In this document: piece by piece, positions 8,098-16,216 of the stretch
How positions within the stretch are numbered: the first letter of the stretch is position 1
How the letters are laid out: the number at the start of each line of letters is the position of its first letter
The notes under the pieces: generated by a model
What the model was told of the DNA's origin: nothing
What the model saw: only the letters and a program-made list of their open reading frames with translations
Database searches by the model: none
Origin: JAHBVL01 sp964461025
GTDB lineage: Bacteria; Chloroflexota; Chloroflexia; Thermomicrobiales; UBA6265
Reading direction: 5' to 3'
DNA length: 64,000 nt
NCBI GenBank assembly: GCA_964461025.1
Contig: CAYWSE010000001.1
Location: 73,377 to 137,376 of the forward strand
Made by a program: the position numbers and the translations under genes

Positions 8098-8466
8098 CTA
8101 TGGCGCTCTCAGGATCTTCTCCATCTTCTTCCCCTTTGCCAGCTCATCGATCAGCTTGTCCAGGTAGCGAATCTCCTGCATCAACGGTTCCTCGATCTCC
8201 TCGACCCGCACCCCACAAATCACCCCCTTGATCAGATCGCGGTTCGGATTCATCGCCGGCGCCTCAGTGAAAAACGCCTCGAAGCTCGTCCCATCTTCCA
8301 GCTTCGTCTCGAGCTCCTTCTGGCTGTACCCCGTCAGCCACCGGAAAATCTCGTCGACCTCGTCCTTCGTGCGACCCTTCTTCTCCGCCTTGGTGATGTA
8401 ATGCGGATACACCCCTCCCACACTCATCGCATACACCCGCTTTAGCGTCTTTTCATCGGTCTTCAC
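8098..8466 (-). CDS. DUF2200 family protein
   Basis: This 122-residue soluble protein matches what I recall of the DUF2200 family: N-terminal VYAMSVGGVYPHYITKAEKKGRTKDEVDEI-like segment, then a WLTGYSQKELE block, and a C-terminal helix rich in Lys and Glu. Family members are small cytosolic proteins without a known function. It stands between the right REP array and the VOC gene, both on the minus strand, with a 128-bp gap that contains a hairpin repeat, so it may be transcribed with the VOC gene. Confidence 0.8.
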   Translation of the reverse strand: MKTDEKTLKRVYAMSVGGVYPHYITKAEKKGRTKDEVDEIFRWLTGYSQKELETKLEDGTSFEAFFTEAPAMNPNRDLIKGVICGVRVEEIEEPLMQEIRYLDKLIDELAKGKKMEKILRAP

Positions 8467-8533
8467 TGCATCCTCCTTCGCTCAATACTGACTGGAACGA
8501 CGATCCGTAGTGGACAGCACCTCTCACCCCGAA

Positions 8534-8574
8534 GGGGTTTTGTGGCCTCAGCCCGGTGTTTCAACACCGGATGC
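8534..8574 (+). repeat. 40-bp hairpin repeat, copy 1
   Basis: The core CCGGTGTTTCAACACCGG (8553-8570) is a 6-bp-arm hairpin. The flanks GGG(T/C)TTTGTG and GGATGC are shared with the copy at 9103-9142. Confidence 0.75.
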
Positions 8575-8594
8575 CACGTCCACGAACACCCGGC

Positions 8595-9041
8595 CTACTC
8601 GCTCGCCGCCGACCCGTCCCACAACGTCGTCCGCTCCGTGATCTCCACCACGTTCCCGTCCGGATCGTCCACATAAATCGCCCGGTTCCCCTTACCGAAC
8701 TCCCAGCCGGACTCGACCTCGTGACCCATCATCTCCAGCCGCGCCTGCATCTGGTCGAGCGTCCCCACTGGCACCCTGATCGCAAAATGCACGTGCGCGC
8801 CACCCCGGCCCCGGTGAATCGCCTTCTCTCCGCCCGTTTCCACCGGCCACAGCCCGAGAAATCCCTCGCGACCAAGGGACAAGAACACCGCTTCCCGCTC
8901 CTCATCCCAGCGATCCGCCACTCGCAACCCCAGCGCCTCGGTATAGAACGCCTCCGACGCCGCCAGATCGCTCACCTCCAACACCATCTCGAACAAACCG
9001 ATAGCCGGTGGCGAAGCAGGTAGATCGAATGGTGTGCGCAT
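8595..9041 (-). CDS. VOC superfamily (glyoxalase/bleomycin-resistance fold) protein
   Basis: This 148-residue single VOC module has paired beta-alpha-beta-beta-beta units: GLFEMVLEVSDLAASEAFY at the N-terminus and the second half ending in AIYVDDPDGNVVEITE. Metal-site-type positions include the His in GAHVHFAIRV and the Glu in VVEITE. Such proteins act on varied substrates (glyoxalase, dioxygenase, antibiotic binding), so the reaction cannot be assigned. The start at 9041 has a GAGGAG ribosome site at short spacing, whereas the longer frame upstream lacks one. The minus-strand gene before it is the arylamine acetyltransferase, whose stop is 75 bp away. Confidence 0.82.
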   Translation of the reverse strand: MRTPFDLPASPPAIGLFEMVLEVSDLAASEAFYTEALGLRVADRWDEEREAVFLSLGREGFLGLWPVETGGEKAIHRGRGGAHVHFAIRVPVGTLDQMQARLEMMGHEVESGWEFGKGNRAIYVDDPDGNVVEITERTTLWDGSAASE

Positions 9042-9102
9042 GTTGCTCCTCACGTTGATCAAACGGAATCCTGATGGAATCACCACGACATCGGCCCGGC
9101 AA

Positions 9103-9142
9103 GGGCTTTGTGCCGTTAACCCGGTGATTCAACACCGGATGC
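9103..9142 (+). repeat. 40-bp hairpin repeat, copy 2, overlapping the 3' end of the NAT gene
   Basis: The hairpin CCGGTGATTCAACACCGG (9121-9138) and flanks match 8534-8574. Antisense reading of the repeat supplies the last residues (GVESPG) and the stop of the arylamine N-acetyltransferase gene. Confidence 0.75.
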
Positions 9143-9955
9143 GCTGCCCGACTTCAGGTCCAGACGAATCCCGAACCATTCCTCCAGCGCCCCCAACAGC
9201 GCCGCCGGGCCCTCCAGCGCCGTCTCCTCCCGCTCGCCGTCTCGCGTCAGAATCAGCGACTCACTCGTCACCGATACTCTCCCGCCTGGCACCAGCTTCG
9301 AACAGATCACCCCTTGTGTGAAATGCGAATCCGCCGACGTCTGATGAAACTGGCTCCGCTCTTCATAATCCACCATCGATCTTGCCCGCAAATCGAGGTC
9401 GTAGTGCATTACCCAATCCGTATCCAAAGCGCTTCGCCGTGCAATCGACCACTGCAAATCCGGATCATCCAGCCGTTCGATCCGGTACGCAATCCCCGAT
9501 CGCCCATCGGCCGCGAGCTCACCCTCTGCCAGCGGCAATGGTCCTGCTGGCGTCTCCCGGCCAAACCCCACGTCGGCCAGCCATTCGCTCCCATCCTCCG
9601 GCGCGACCACCTTCAACACCAGATGATCGAACGGCACGATGCGCTCTCCAGCCTCCGGCATCCAGGTCGCATACCCCATCGTCACCGCGAACCCCAGTGC
9701 CTCGAGCACCGTCGCCAACAATCCGTTCTGCTCGAAACAGAACCCGCCCCGACTCTGCCGCACCAACTTCTCAAGAATCGCCTCAGGCGTCAGCACGATC
9801 GGGCGCTTCAACAACGCGATATCGAGGTTCTCGAACGGTATCGCCAGCTGATGCAACCAGCTGATCTCCCGCAACACCGCCACACGTGGCACCAGCGGAC
9901 CTGCATATCCAATACGCTCGGCATACGCCCGCAGCTCATCCGCCCGCATCATCAT
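9116..9955 (-). CDS. nat: Arylamine N-acetyltransferase
   Basis: This 279-residue member of the NAT family transfers acetyl from acetyl-CoA to arylamines, hydrazines or, in some clusters, amide-forming natural products. The catalytic triad is visible: Cys73 in RGGFCFEQN, His111 in PFDHLVL and Asp128 in LADVGFG, at the usual spacing. It starts with three Met codons, so the exact start is uncertain by up to six bases. It overlaps the upstream PPOX gene by about 20 bases, which indicates co-transcription. The C-terminal residues come from a hairpin repeat (9103-9142), so the natural C-terminus has probably been altered. Confidence 0.92.
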   Translation of the reverse strand: MMMRADELRAYAERIGYAGPLVPRVAVLREISWLHQLAIPFENLDIALLKRPIVLTPEAILEKLVRQSRGGFCFEQNGLLATVLEALGFAVTMGYATWMPEAGERIVPFDHLVLKVVAPEDGSEWLADVGFGRETPAGPLPLAEGELAADGRSGIAYRIERLDDPDLQWSIARRSALDTDWVMHYDLDLRARSMVDYEERSQFHQTSADSHFTQGVICSKLVPGGRVSVTSESLILTRDGEREETALEGPAALLGALEEWFGIRLDLKSGSASGVESPG

Positions 9956-10406
9956 TCCCGCGATCGTCGATCCACTCGCCGCGCTCCATGATCACTCGAT
10001 CCTTCAGCTCCGCGACATTCCGCCATGCTTGTATCCGCACCGGCGTCAACAACCCGAACACATACGCTTCCGGTTCCGCACATGGATCGAATCCCGCTAC
10101 CATGCAAAACTGACGATGTGTCGCGGCGTCGATTTCCAGCGCGCTGACAACGCGCGCCACAGCCTCGATGATCACGACATCATCCGTGGAGGGCAGGGAG
10201 ATGCGGACCCGGTTCGAACGCCTCAGCGACTTGACCGTTATCGCATCCGCCCGCGTCGCGATGACAAATCGCTCGCCATCCCAGCAGAACGAAAGCGGTA
10301 TCAAGTGAGCGTCGCCACTTTCTCGGCCAGTCGCCACCCAGCAATCACGCTCCCGGTCAAACGCGGCAAGACTGTCGGCAATCCTTGCTGCACGTGTCCT
10401 GATCAT
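9936..10406 (-). CDS. Pyridoxamine 5'-phosphate oxidase-fold (PPOX/FDOR) protein
   Basis: This 156-residue split beta-barrel flavin- or F420-binding type protein resembles PPOX-class oxidoreductases: RDCWVATGRESGDAHLIPLSFCWDGERFVIATRADAITVKSLRR is a typical first half, with later VVIIEAVARVV and a Trp near the C-terminus (IQAWRN). The substrate and cofactor are unknown. The ATG at 10406 is preceded by AGGAG at good spacing; an upstream in-frame extension to 10481 lacks this support. It runs into the NAT gene by a 20-base overlap and diverges from the MFS gene at 10499. Confidence 0.82.
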   Translation of the reverse strand: MIRTRAARIADSLAAFDRERDCWVATGRESGDAHLIPLSFCWDGERFVIATRADAITVKSLRRSNRVRISLPSTDDVVIIEAVARVVSALEIDAATHRQFCMVAGFDPCAEPEAYVFGLLTPVRIQAWRNVAELKDRVIMERGEWIDDRGNDDAGG

Positions 10407-10498
10407 CAGGCTCTCCTGTCCGAACGTTCGACCGTAGCCACGATGCCAGCGATTGTCCTCCTCCATACCCGCTATGCACAACCCGCGAACCAGGGACT

Positions 10499-11740
10499 AT
10501 GAGCGGCCGTTCTTCCTTCTATGGCTGGAAGATCGTCGCCGCCCTGGCCATCACAGAACCAGTCACCTGGGGCATCCTCTACTACGCCTTTTCAGTTTTC
10601 ATCGAACCGACAAGCGCCGAGTTCGGCTGGAGCCGCAATCAGCTCACCGCCGCATTCTCGATCGCTCTTGTCGCGTCCGGCATTGCAGCCGTCCCGGTCG
10701 GAAGATGGCTCGACGCCCACGGCCCACGATCGCTCATGACGGTCGGCTCAGTCGCTGCGTCACTCCTCGTCGTCGCCTGGTCTCGGGTCGAAAGCTACCC
10801 AGTCTTCGTCCTCGTCTGGATCGGACTCGGGCTCTGTATGGCCGCCACGTTCTACGAACCCGCCTTCGCCGCCATCACTACCTGGTTCCAAAGATATCGT
10901 TCCCGAGCTCTCACCGTCGTCACTTTCGGCGGCGGTTTCGCCAGTGTCATCTTTATCCCGCTCGCCGCCTGGCTTGTCGACCAACAGGGGTGGCGCGACG
11001 CTCTCCTCATTCTCGCCGTCATCCTCGCTGTCACCACCATCCCCATCCACGCCATCCTGCTCCGGCGCGACCCCGCTCAGTTCGGCCAATGCCCGGATGG
11101 CGAATGCACAAGCAACGAACGAACCGCCCGTCGACGCTCAAGGGAGCCAATCGACTTCCGATCCGCCCTCCGCAGCCGCTCTTTTCGGTGGCTCTCACTC
11201 GCCTTCGGGCTCACCATGTTCGTCAATGTCGCCACCACAGTCCTCCTGATCCCGCTCCTCATCGATCGTGGTGAATCGGCCCGATTCGCTGCGTCCGCTG
11301 CCGCTGCTATCGGACTCCTCGCGCTCCCGGGCCGTCTCATCTTCACCCCACTGGGCGACTGGCTCCCGCCCTGGACCGTTCCCGCCGCGATCTTCGTCAC
11401 CCAGGCGATCGCCCTCGCCGTTCTCGCGGTCACGACATCGCACGCCGGCGTCTGGATCTTTGTCGTCCTCTTCGGCGCTGGATTTGGAGCGATCACACCG
11501 GCACGGGCCACACTCGTTGCCGATCTCTACGGCACCGTCGCGTTCGCCTCGATCAGCGGCGTTCTCGCCCTCATCGTCGCCTTTTCGCGCGCTGCTGGTC
11601 CCATTGGCGGCAGTCTCATCGAATCGGCCACCACCGGTGACCGCCCATTCCTCCTGATCCTCGCCACGCTTTCCCTCGCCGCCGCTGCCGCTGTCTACCT
11701 CGCGACACGCGACCCGGACCTCGTAGTCCGTAGTCCGTAG
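10499..11740 (+). CDS. Major facilitator superfamily transporter
   Basis: This 413-residue inner-membrane permease has twelve predicted hydrophobic helices and the MFS motif between helices 2 and 3 (GRWLDAHGPRSLM). It starts with FYGWKIVAALAITEPVTWGILYYAF, typical of the oxalate/monocarboxylate-like MFS branch (YbfB or OFA-type). The central cytoplasmic loop contains CPDGECTSNERTARRRSREP. The substrate is unknown. The last residues (VVRSP) and the TAG stop are encoded by a GTAGTCC heptamer repeat (11723-11743). Confidence 0.9.
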   Translation: MSGRSSFYGWKIVAALAITEPVTWGILYYAFSVFIEPTSAEFGWSRNQLTAAFSIALVASGIAAVPVGRWLDAHGPRSLMTVGSVAASLLVVAWSRVESYPVFVLVWIGLGLCMAATFYEPAFAAITTWFQRYRSRALTVVTFGGGFASVIFIPLAAWLVDQQGWRDALLILAVILAVTTIPIHAILLRRDPAQFGQCPDGECTSNERTARRRSREPIDFRSALRSRSFRWLSLAFGLTMFVNVATTVLLIPLLIDRGESARFAASAAAAIGLLALPGRLIFTPLGDWLPPWTVPAAIFVTQAIALAVLAVTTSHAGVWIFVVLFGAGFGAITPARATLVADLYGTVAFASISGVLALIVAFSRAAGPIGGSLIESATTGDRPFLLILATLSLAAAAAVYLATRDPDLVVRSP

Positions 11741-11743
11741 TCC
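11723..11743 (+). repeat. GTAGTCC heptamer repeat x3 containing the MFS stop codon
   Basis: Three exact 7-bp units. The TAG at 11738-11740 is the stop of the transporter gene. Degenerate relatives follow the stops of metE (3287-3330) and of the large propeller gene (55309-55335). Confidence 0.85.
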
Positions 11744-11793
11744 TTCATTAACCATTAACCATCTACCACCCACCATCCACAAATAAGTGAATA

Positions 11794-12660
11794 ATGGACA
11801 CGACCAGCAGCAGCGATGCCGCCGGTCCATCGAAAGCGGAACTGGAGGTCTCGATGACTTTGCACTATGGACGTTTCGGGTGGCACGATCTGAACACGAA
11901 CGACATCGACAGCAGCGCTTCCTTCTATTCACAACTCTTTGGCTGGACTGTCGATCGGGAACCACGACCCAACAACTACCGTGGTCTTGGCAATGACCAG
12001 AGCGAATTCGGCGGCATCTTTCCCTGGCCGCCCGACGTGCAAGGCATGCCAACCCAATGGACCGGCTATGTGTTGGTCGAGAGCGTCGTCCAATCTGCCA
12101 GGCGCGCCCGTGAGCTGGGCGGACAAACGCCCTTCGACTCGATGCCCATTCCCGGCATTGGCACGCTGGGCGTCGTCTTCGATCCCACCGGTGCCCCGGT
12201 CACGATTTTCACTCCACTCGAGATCACCGACGACTGGAATCTGGGATCAGGCGGAACGGGATCCGCAGTCCTCTGGAACGAGCTGATCACCACCGACCTT
12301 GCCGCCTCCGTTGCTTTCCACGCCGAGCTGTTCGGTTGGGAAGTCGATCAGGCCACGGTCGACGCCGGCGGCTATGTCGTCACCTTCCGCGGAGACCAGC
12401 CCGCTGCGGCGATCTTTGCGCCACCCTCGAGCCCTCCCGTCAGCGCCTGGATCACGTATTTCGACACACTCGACATCCGCGCCACGGTCTCCCTCGCCGA
12501 ATCACTTGGCGCTACAGTCATTCATCCGGTCACCGAGATCAGCGGCGTCGGTCTCACCGCCTGGGTCAACGACCCACTCGGCGCCACATTCGGCCTCATG
12601 CAACCCGAGACGGGCTGGTACAGTCGTCTCCTCACGCACGATCAGAAAGGGAAATCATGA
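11794..12660 (+). CDS. Two-domain VOC protein (glyoxalase-fold tandem)
   Basis: This 288-residue cytosolic protein holds two successive VOC domains. Domain 1 (residues ~28-145) starts at FGWHDLNTNDIDSSASFYSQLFGW and domain 2 (~160-275) at LWNELITTDLAASVAFHAELFGW. Each half ends in a PTGAPVTIF or PLGATFGLM strand, as in VOC proteins related to glyoxalase or hydroxylase families found in actinobacteria and Chloroflexota. An internal ATG (residue 21, MTLHYGRFGW) is an alternative start. Its TGA overlaps the ATG of the next PPOX gene, so the two are translationally coupled. Substrate unknown. Confidence 0.85.
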   Translation: MDTTSSSDAAGPSKAELEVSMTLHYGRFGWHDLNTNDIDSSASFYSQLFGWTVDREPRPNNYRGLGNDQSEFGGIFPWPPDVQGMPTQWTGYVLVESVVQSARRARELGGQTPFDSMPIPGIGTLGVVFDPTGAPVTIFTPLEITDDWNLGSGGTGSAVLWNELITTDLAASVAFHAELFGWEVDQATVDAGGYVVTFRGDQPAAAIFAPPSSPPVSAWITYFDTLDIRATVSLAESLGATVIHPVTEISGVGLTAWVNDPLGATFGLMQPETGWYSRLLTHDQKGKS

Positions 12661-13088
12661 TCACCATCGACACAACCACAGCATTCGGCGCCCGCGTACA
12701 GCAGCACCTCGATGCCGATCAGGTCATCTGGCTCGTCACAGTCGATGGCGCCGGCACGCCCCAACCAAGTCCTGTCTGGTTTCTGCCCTACACCAGCGGC
12801 ATTCTCATCTACAGCCAGCCAAACACGGCCAAACTCCGCAACATCGAGCGAAATGCCCGAGTCGCACTCCATTTCGACAGCGATGAATACGGCAACGATG
12901 TCGTCATCATCACCGGCGTCGCCTCGATCGATCGTTCGCTGCCCGCTGCAGTGGAAATACCCGCCTACCTCGAAAAGTACGGAGACGGCATCAAGAGCAT
13001 CGACATGACGAATCAGTCTTTCTCCGACGAATTCAGTGTAGCGATTCTGGTCGACCTGCAGACGCTGCGCGGCCACTACTCCACGTAG
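12657..13088 (+). CDS. PPOX-class F420-dependent-type oxidoreductase
   Basis: This 143-residue split-barrel protein has the signature of F420-dependent PPOX enzymes: DQVIWLVTVDGAGTPQPSPVWFLPY, then ILIYSQPNTAKLRNIERNARVALHFDSDEYGNDVVIITG. The GTPQPSPVWF and KLRNI segments are the usual cofactor-contacting strands. Its ATG shares four bases (ATGA) with the preceding VOC stop, with a GAAAGG ribosome site. The pairing of VOC and PPOX suggests processing of a shared small molecule, which is inference. Confidence 0.88.
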   Translation: MITIDTTTAFGARVQQHLDADQVIWLVTVDGAGTPQPSPVWFLPYTSGILIYSQPNTAKLRNIERNARVALHFDSDEYGNDVVIITGVASIDRSLPAAVEIPAYLEKYGDGIKSIDMTNQSFSDEFSVAILVDLQTLRGHYST

Positions 13089-13275
13089 CAACGAACTCTC
13101 GAGAAGGCGGATCGTGCACTTGCGCGAATCGGGAGAAGCGCGGCATCAGCACGTCCTCGTCCGAATTGCGTTTCCATAATCACCATTCATGGTGCGCCGT
13201 GATTCCTCATGTGGGATACTGTCTGGCTGTGTTTTGGATTGCATCGTGACAATGCCGTCCACCTGCAGAGGAAAC

Positions 13276-14172
13276 GTGACGAATCAACTCGCCTACACAC
13301 CGCTTCCCGAAGACATCGAGCTCGCCGACCTGATGATCCAGCTTCAGCAATGCCGGCATCAGCTCGCACGGCGCGAACAGGAGCGTTCCGAGCTGGAGCT
13401 CGCGCTTGGCCAATTCGCCAATCAGGTCAAATCCCGCGTCGGCGACATGAAAGACGAAATCCGCGCCCACCGGACTCACCTCGAACAGATTCGCGAACGT
13501 CTCCAGCGACTCAAGGATGACCCGGAAGCGGCGCCGGCAGATGTCGAAAAAAGCCTGGACGAAGAAGCAGAGGAGTTTGCTGAACCCGAACCCGAGACCG
13601 GTTTCCGCGGCCGTCCCGATGGCCCTCCGGGCGGTTCGTTTCAGAATGGCTCGAGCATTTCACGCTCTGCCATGGACGAAATCATTCGGATATACCGGCT
13701 GCTCGCCAAGCGTCATCATCCCGATCTCGCCACCACACCGGAAGAACGCGAGCGTCGCACCGAACTCATGTTGCGCATCAACATGGCCTACCGCGACCAC
13801 AATCTCGCTGTCCTGCAATCGCTCCTCCTCGAAGTGCACAACGATCTCCCCCTGACCCAAATCGATCTGACCCGCCAGCGCATCTCCTGGACTCGCCATG
13901 AGATCACCCGCGTGCAGAAGGAGGTCCGCCTCACCGAACGGCGCATCAACGCCCTGCTGATGTCGGAGACCTACACACTCTGGCGAGCGGAAGTCGAAAG
14001 CCAGACGGCGCTCGACGATCTCGAACGCCGCACCCGCGAACGACTGCAGCGAGAACGCGCCCGCCTCGACGAAGCGTCGTCGCAATACGCTCGCGTTGCC
14101 GCCCGCCGCCAGGTCATGCTGCGCCGCGCCGCTTCGCGGACCACGGCAGGCTCAGCCGCCGGAAGCGACTGA
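13276..14172 (+). CDS. Coiled-coil protein with embedded J-domain-like HPD segment
   Basis: The protein is about 298 residues. Residues ~15-95 form a heptad-rich coiled coil (QLARREQERSELELALGQF). An acidic, Pro/Gly-rich linker follows. Then comes a short J-domain-like helix-loop-helix with the HPD tripeptide (IYRLLAKRHHPDLAT) that in DnaJ proteins stimulates Hsp70. After that lies a second long coiled coil rich in Arg and Glu. J domains are usually terminal, so this central position between two coiled coils is unusual. I start at GTG 13276, which follows an AGAGGA element; in-frame starts at 13252 and 13189 are possible. No hsp70 gene is nearby. Confidence 0.72.
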   Translation: MTNQLAYTPLPEDIELADLMIQLQQCRHQLARREQERSELELALGQFANQVKSRVGDMKDEIRAHRTHLEQIRERLQRLKDDPEAAPADVEKSLDEEAEEFAEPEPETGFRGRPDGPPGGSFQNGSSISRSAMDEIIRIYRLLAKRHHPDLATTPEERERRTELMLRINMAYRDHNLAVLQSLLLEVHNDLPLTQIDLTRQRISWTRHEITRVQKEVRLTERRINALLMSETYTLWRAEVESQTALDDLERRTRERLQRERARLDEASSQYARVAARRQVMLRRAASRTTAGSAAGSD

Positions 14173-14205
14173 CGACAATCCATTTGGCAAGAGGATGCTG
14201 GCACG

Positions 14206-14949
14206 ATGACATCACATGAACTGCTCTTGCTCAGCAGCTCCGTTGTTCATGGCGGGTCTTACCTCGAATACGCGAAGAACGAAATCTCCGAATTCTTCGT
14301 TTCTCATCGAAGCCTGATCTTCGTGCCGTTCGCCAGCCACGATCATTCCGCGTATACGACGCGTGTCGCCGCTGCCTTTGCGGACATGAATATCGCTGTT
14401 GCTGGCCTGCACACGTTCGACGATCCCCTGGCGGCAATTGAGCATGCGGGTGCGCTCTTCGTTGGGGGAGGGAATACCTTTCGGCTCCTCGACTCGATGC
14501 AGAAACTGCGGCTCAACGCGCCGATTCGGCAACGCGTCGAATCTGGCCAGTTACGGTATATGGGCGCCAGCGCCGGTTCGAATCTTGCCTGCCCGACGAT
14601 CCGGACGACAAACGACATGCCGATTGTGCAGCCGCCTACCTTCGATGCGCTCGGTCTCGTTCCATTCCAGATAAATCCTCATTACGTTGATCCGGATCCT
14701 GACACAACGCACATGGGAGAAACGCGCGAGATGCGATTGACCGAGTTCCTGCAGGAAAATGACGTCTCCGTTCTCGGTCTGCGCGAAGGCGCCTGGCTTC
14801 GCCGTACAGGGAATCAACTGATGCTGGGCGGCACAACCGGCGCCCGGCTCTTGCAGCGAGGCCGGGAACCGGTCGAGTACGACAAAGGAGCCGACCTTTC
14901 GCATCTGCTTGCAACCGCACCCAAGTTCGACTCGCCAATCAGCGCATAA
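14206..14949 (+). CDS. pepE: Peptidase E (alpha-aspartyl dipeptidase), class I glutamine-amidotransferase-like fold
   Basis: This 247-residue cytosolic serine peptidase of family S51 hydrolyses Asp-Xaa dipeptides. The nucleophile elbow is GASAGSN, preceded by the GGGNTFRLLDSM helix typical of PepE, and the rest includes IVQPPTFDALGLVPFQINPHY with the family His. No signal peptide is seen. It stands alone between the J-like gene and a convergent TfoX-N gene. Confidence 0.9.
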   Translation: MTSHELLLLSSSVVHGGSYLEYAKNEISEFFVSHRSLIFVPFASHDHSAYTTRVAAAFADMNIAVAGLHTFDDPLAAIEHAGALFVGGGNTFRLLDSMQKLRLNAPIRQRVESGQLRYMGASAGSNLACPTIRTTNDMPIVQPPTFDALGLVPFQINPHYVDPDPDTTHMGETREMRLTEFLQENDVSVLGLREGAWLRRTGNQLMLGGTTGARLLQRGREPVEYDKGADLSHLLATAPKFDSPISA

Positions 14950-14969
14950 TCGATGACCTTCGCACGTCC

Positions 14970-15299
14970 TCACTTCGGCGGAAGAGCGCTGGCATACGAA
15001 ACACCCTGGTTCACCCAGCTTGTCAGGTCGCCGTCGTCGAGCACGGCCTCGTCGACCCATACCCATCCCCACATCTGCCGTCTGCTGTTTTCCATGATCC
15101 GCACGCCAGGACGGGCGAGCGCGGCGTCGCAACCGTCCGGGCCAACGCGGACGAGCAGCCGCCCCGTCGGCGAGCCAATCGCCAGATTCCCGTTGATCAG
15201 AAAGGCGTCGCCGCCAAACATGCGGCGCTCGTCGAGACCAGGGACGTCGCTGATGATCTCGCGGACGCGTTCGGTGAGATTGCTCGACGTCGCCGCCAT
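14970..15299 (-). CDS. TfoX/Sxy N-terminal domain protein
   Basis: This ~109-residue protein is made of the TfoX N-terminal domain alone: helix ERVREIISDVPGLDERRMFGGDAFLINGNLAIGSPTGRLLVRV, then the strand MWGWVWVDEAV. In Haemophilus, the full TfoX/Sxy regulates competence, but short single-domain forms are widespread and uncharacterised. The start at 15299 has AAGAGG eight bases upstream; the frame also offers starts at 15326 and 15344. It overlaps nothing and ends convergent with pepE. Confidence 0.85.
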   Translation of the reverse strand: MAATSSNLTERVREIISDVPGLDERRMFGGDAFLINGNLAIGSPTGRLLVRVGPDGCDAALARPGVRIMENSRRQMWGWVWVDEAVLDDGDLTSWVNQGVSYASALPPK

Positions 15300-15390
15300 G
15301 GGCGTAGCCTCTTCTTCACCTATCGGCATGCCACACGCTTCCATGGCGCCCCTGCTGGCTCCCCGTGGTCGCGCGCGCCGTCGACCGCCG

Positions 15391-16188
15391 TCACTCCCAA
15401 CGCTTCTGGAATCTCTCGGTGACCGTCATGTTCAGCTGCCGAGCGGTCAATCCACCATCGACTACCATGGCATGCCCGGTCATGAACGTCGACTCGTCAC
15501 TGGCCAGAAAGACCGCTGCCGCGGCGATGTCGGCCACCCGGCCAAGACGGTTGACGGCGGTGTGAGAGCGAAGCAATGTGAGCGATTCGTTGTCCGGATC
15601 GTCGTACTCACCACCACTCAGAATCGTGCCGGGGCAGAGCGCGTTCACCCGAATCCCATGGACTCCCAGTTCCAGCGCCGCGGATTTCGACAGATTGATG
15701 ACACCCGCCTTCGCCGCGCCGTAGGGAGAGAGTCCGGCCTGGCCACGCAGTCCGTTCGTCGATCCGATATTGATGATCGACCCTCCTTCTCCCTGCGCCA
15801 TCATCAACCTCGCGGCAATCTGAGCACAATAGAAGGTGCCGGTCAGATTCAGCCTGATCTCCTGATCCCACAGTCCCTCGGAAATATCGAGAAATGCTGC
15901 TCCCTGCCCGCCACCTGCATTGTTCACCACAACATCGACCCGGCCCCATCGCTCCACCACCTGATCGAACATCGCCTGGCATGCGGCAAAAGAGGTAACG
16001 TCCGTGGTGCTGCCACCGGCGCAATCTGGCTGACCGAACTGCTCGAGCGTGGCGGCGACGCTCGCCGCCGCGATGTCGCATATCCAGACTCGGGCGCCCT
16101 CTGCCAGAAACCGTTCCGCGATTCCTCTTCCGATTCCCCGCCCGGCGCCGGTAACAACGCACACACGGTCCTGCAGTGCCGCCATCAA
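15391..16188 (-). CDS. Short-chain dehydrogenase/reductase (SDR)
   Basis: This 265-residue classical SDR is an NAD(P)-dependent oxidoreductase. It has the nucleotide-binding TGAGRGIGRG, the NNAG motif, the catalytic Ser in INIGSTNG, the YGAAK Tyr-Lys pair and the C-terminal GHAMVVDGG. It is the last gene of the minus-strand catabolic run that begins at 21596. The substrate is unknown; the neighbours (acetamidase/formamidase, mannonate-dehydratase-like barrel) suggest a hydroxyl or carbonyl intermediate in the breakdown of an amide or sugar-acid compound. Confidence 0.92.
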   Translation of the reverse strand: MMAALQDRVCVVTGAGRGIGRGIAERFLAEGARVWICDIAAASVAATLEQFGQPDCAGGSTTDVTSFAACQAMFDQVVERWGRVDVVVNNAGGGQGAAFLDISEGLWDQEIRLNLTGTFYCAQIAARLMMAQGEGGSIINIGSTNGLRGQAGLSPYGAAKAGVINLSKSAALELGVHGIRVNALCPGTILSGGEYDDPDNESLTLLRSHTAVNRLGRVADIAAAAVFLASDESTFMTGHAMVVDGGLTARQLNMTVTERFQKRWE

Positions 16189-16216
16189 TCCCTCCCAAAT
16201 GCAAAAAAGACAACTG

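Noticed and set aside
14560..14600. A tRNA T-arm-like GGTTCGAATC
   Set aside because: It lies inside the pepE coding sequence around GASAGSN with no cloverleaf partners.
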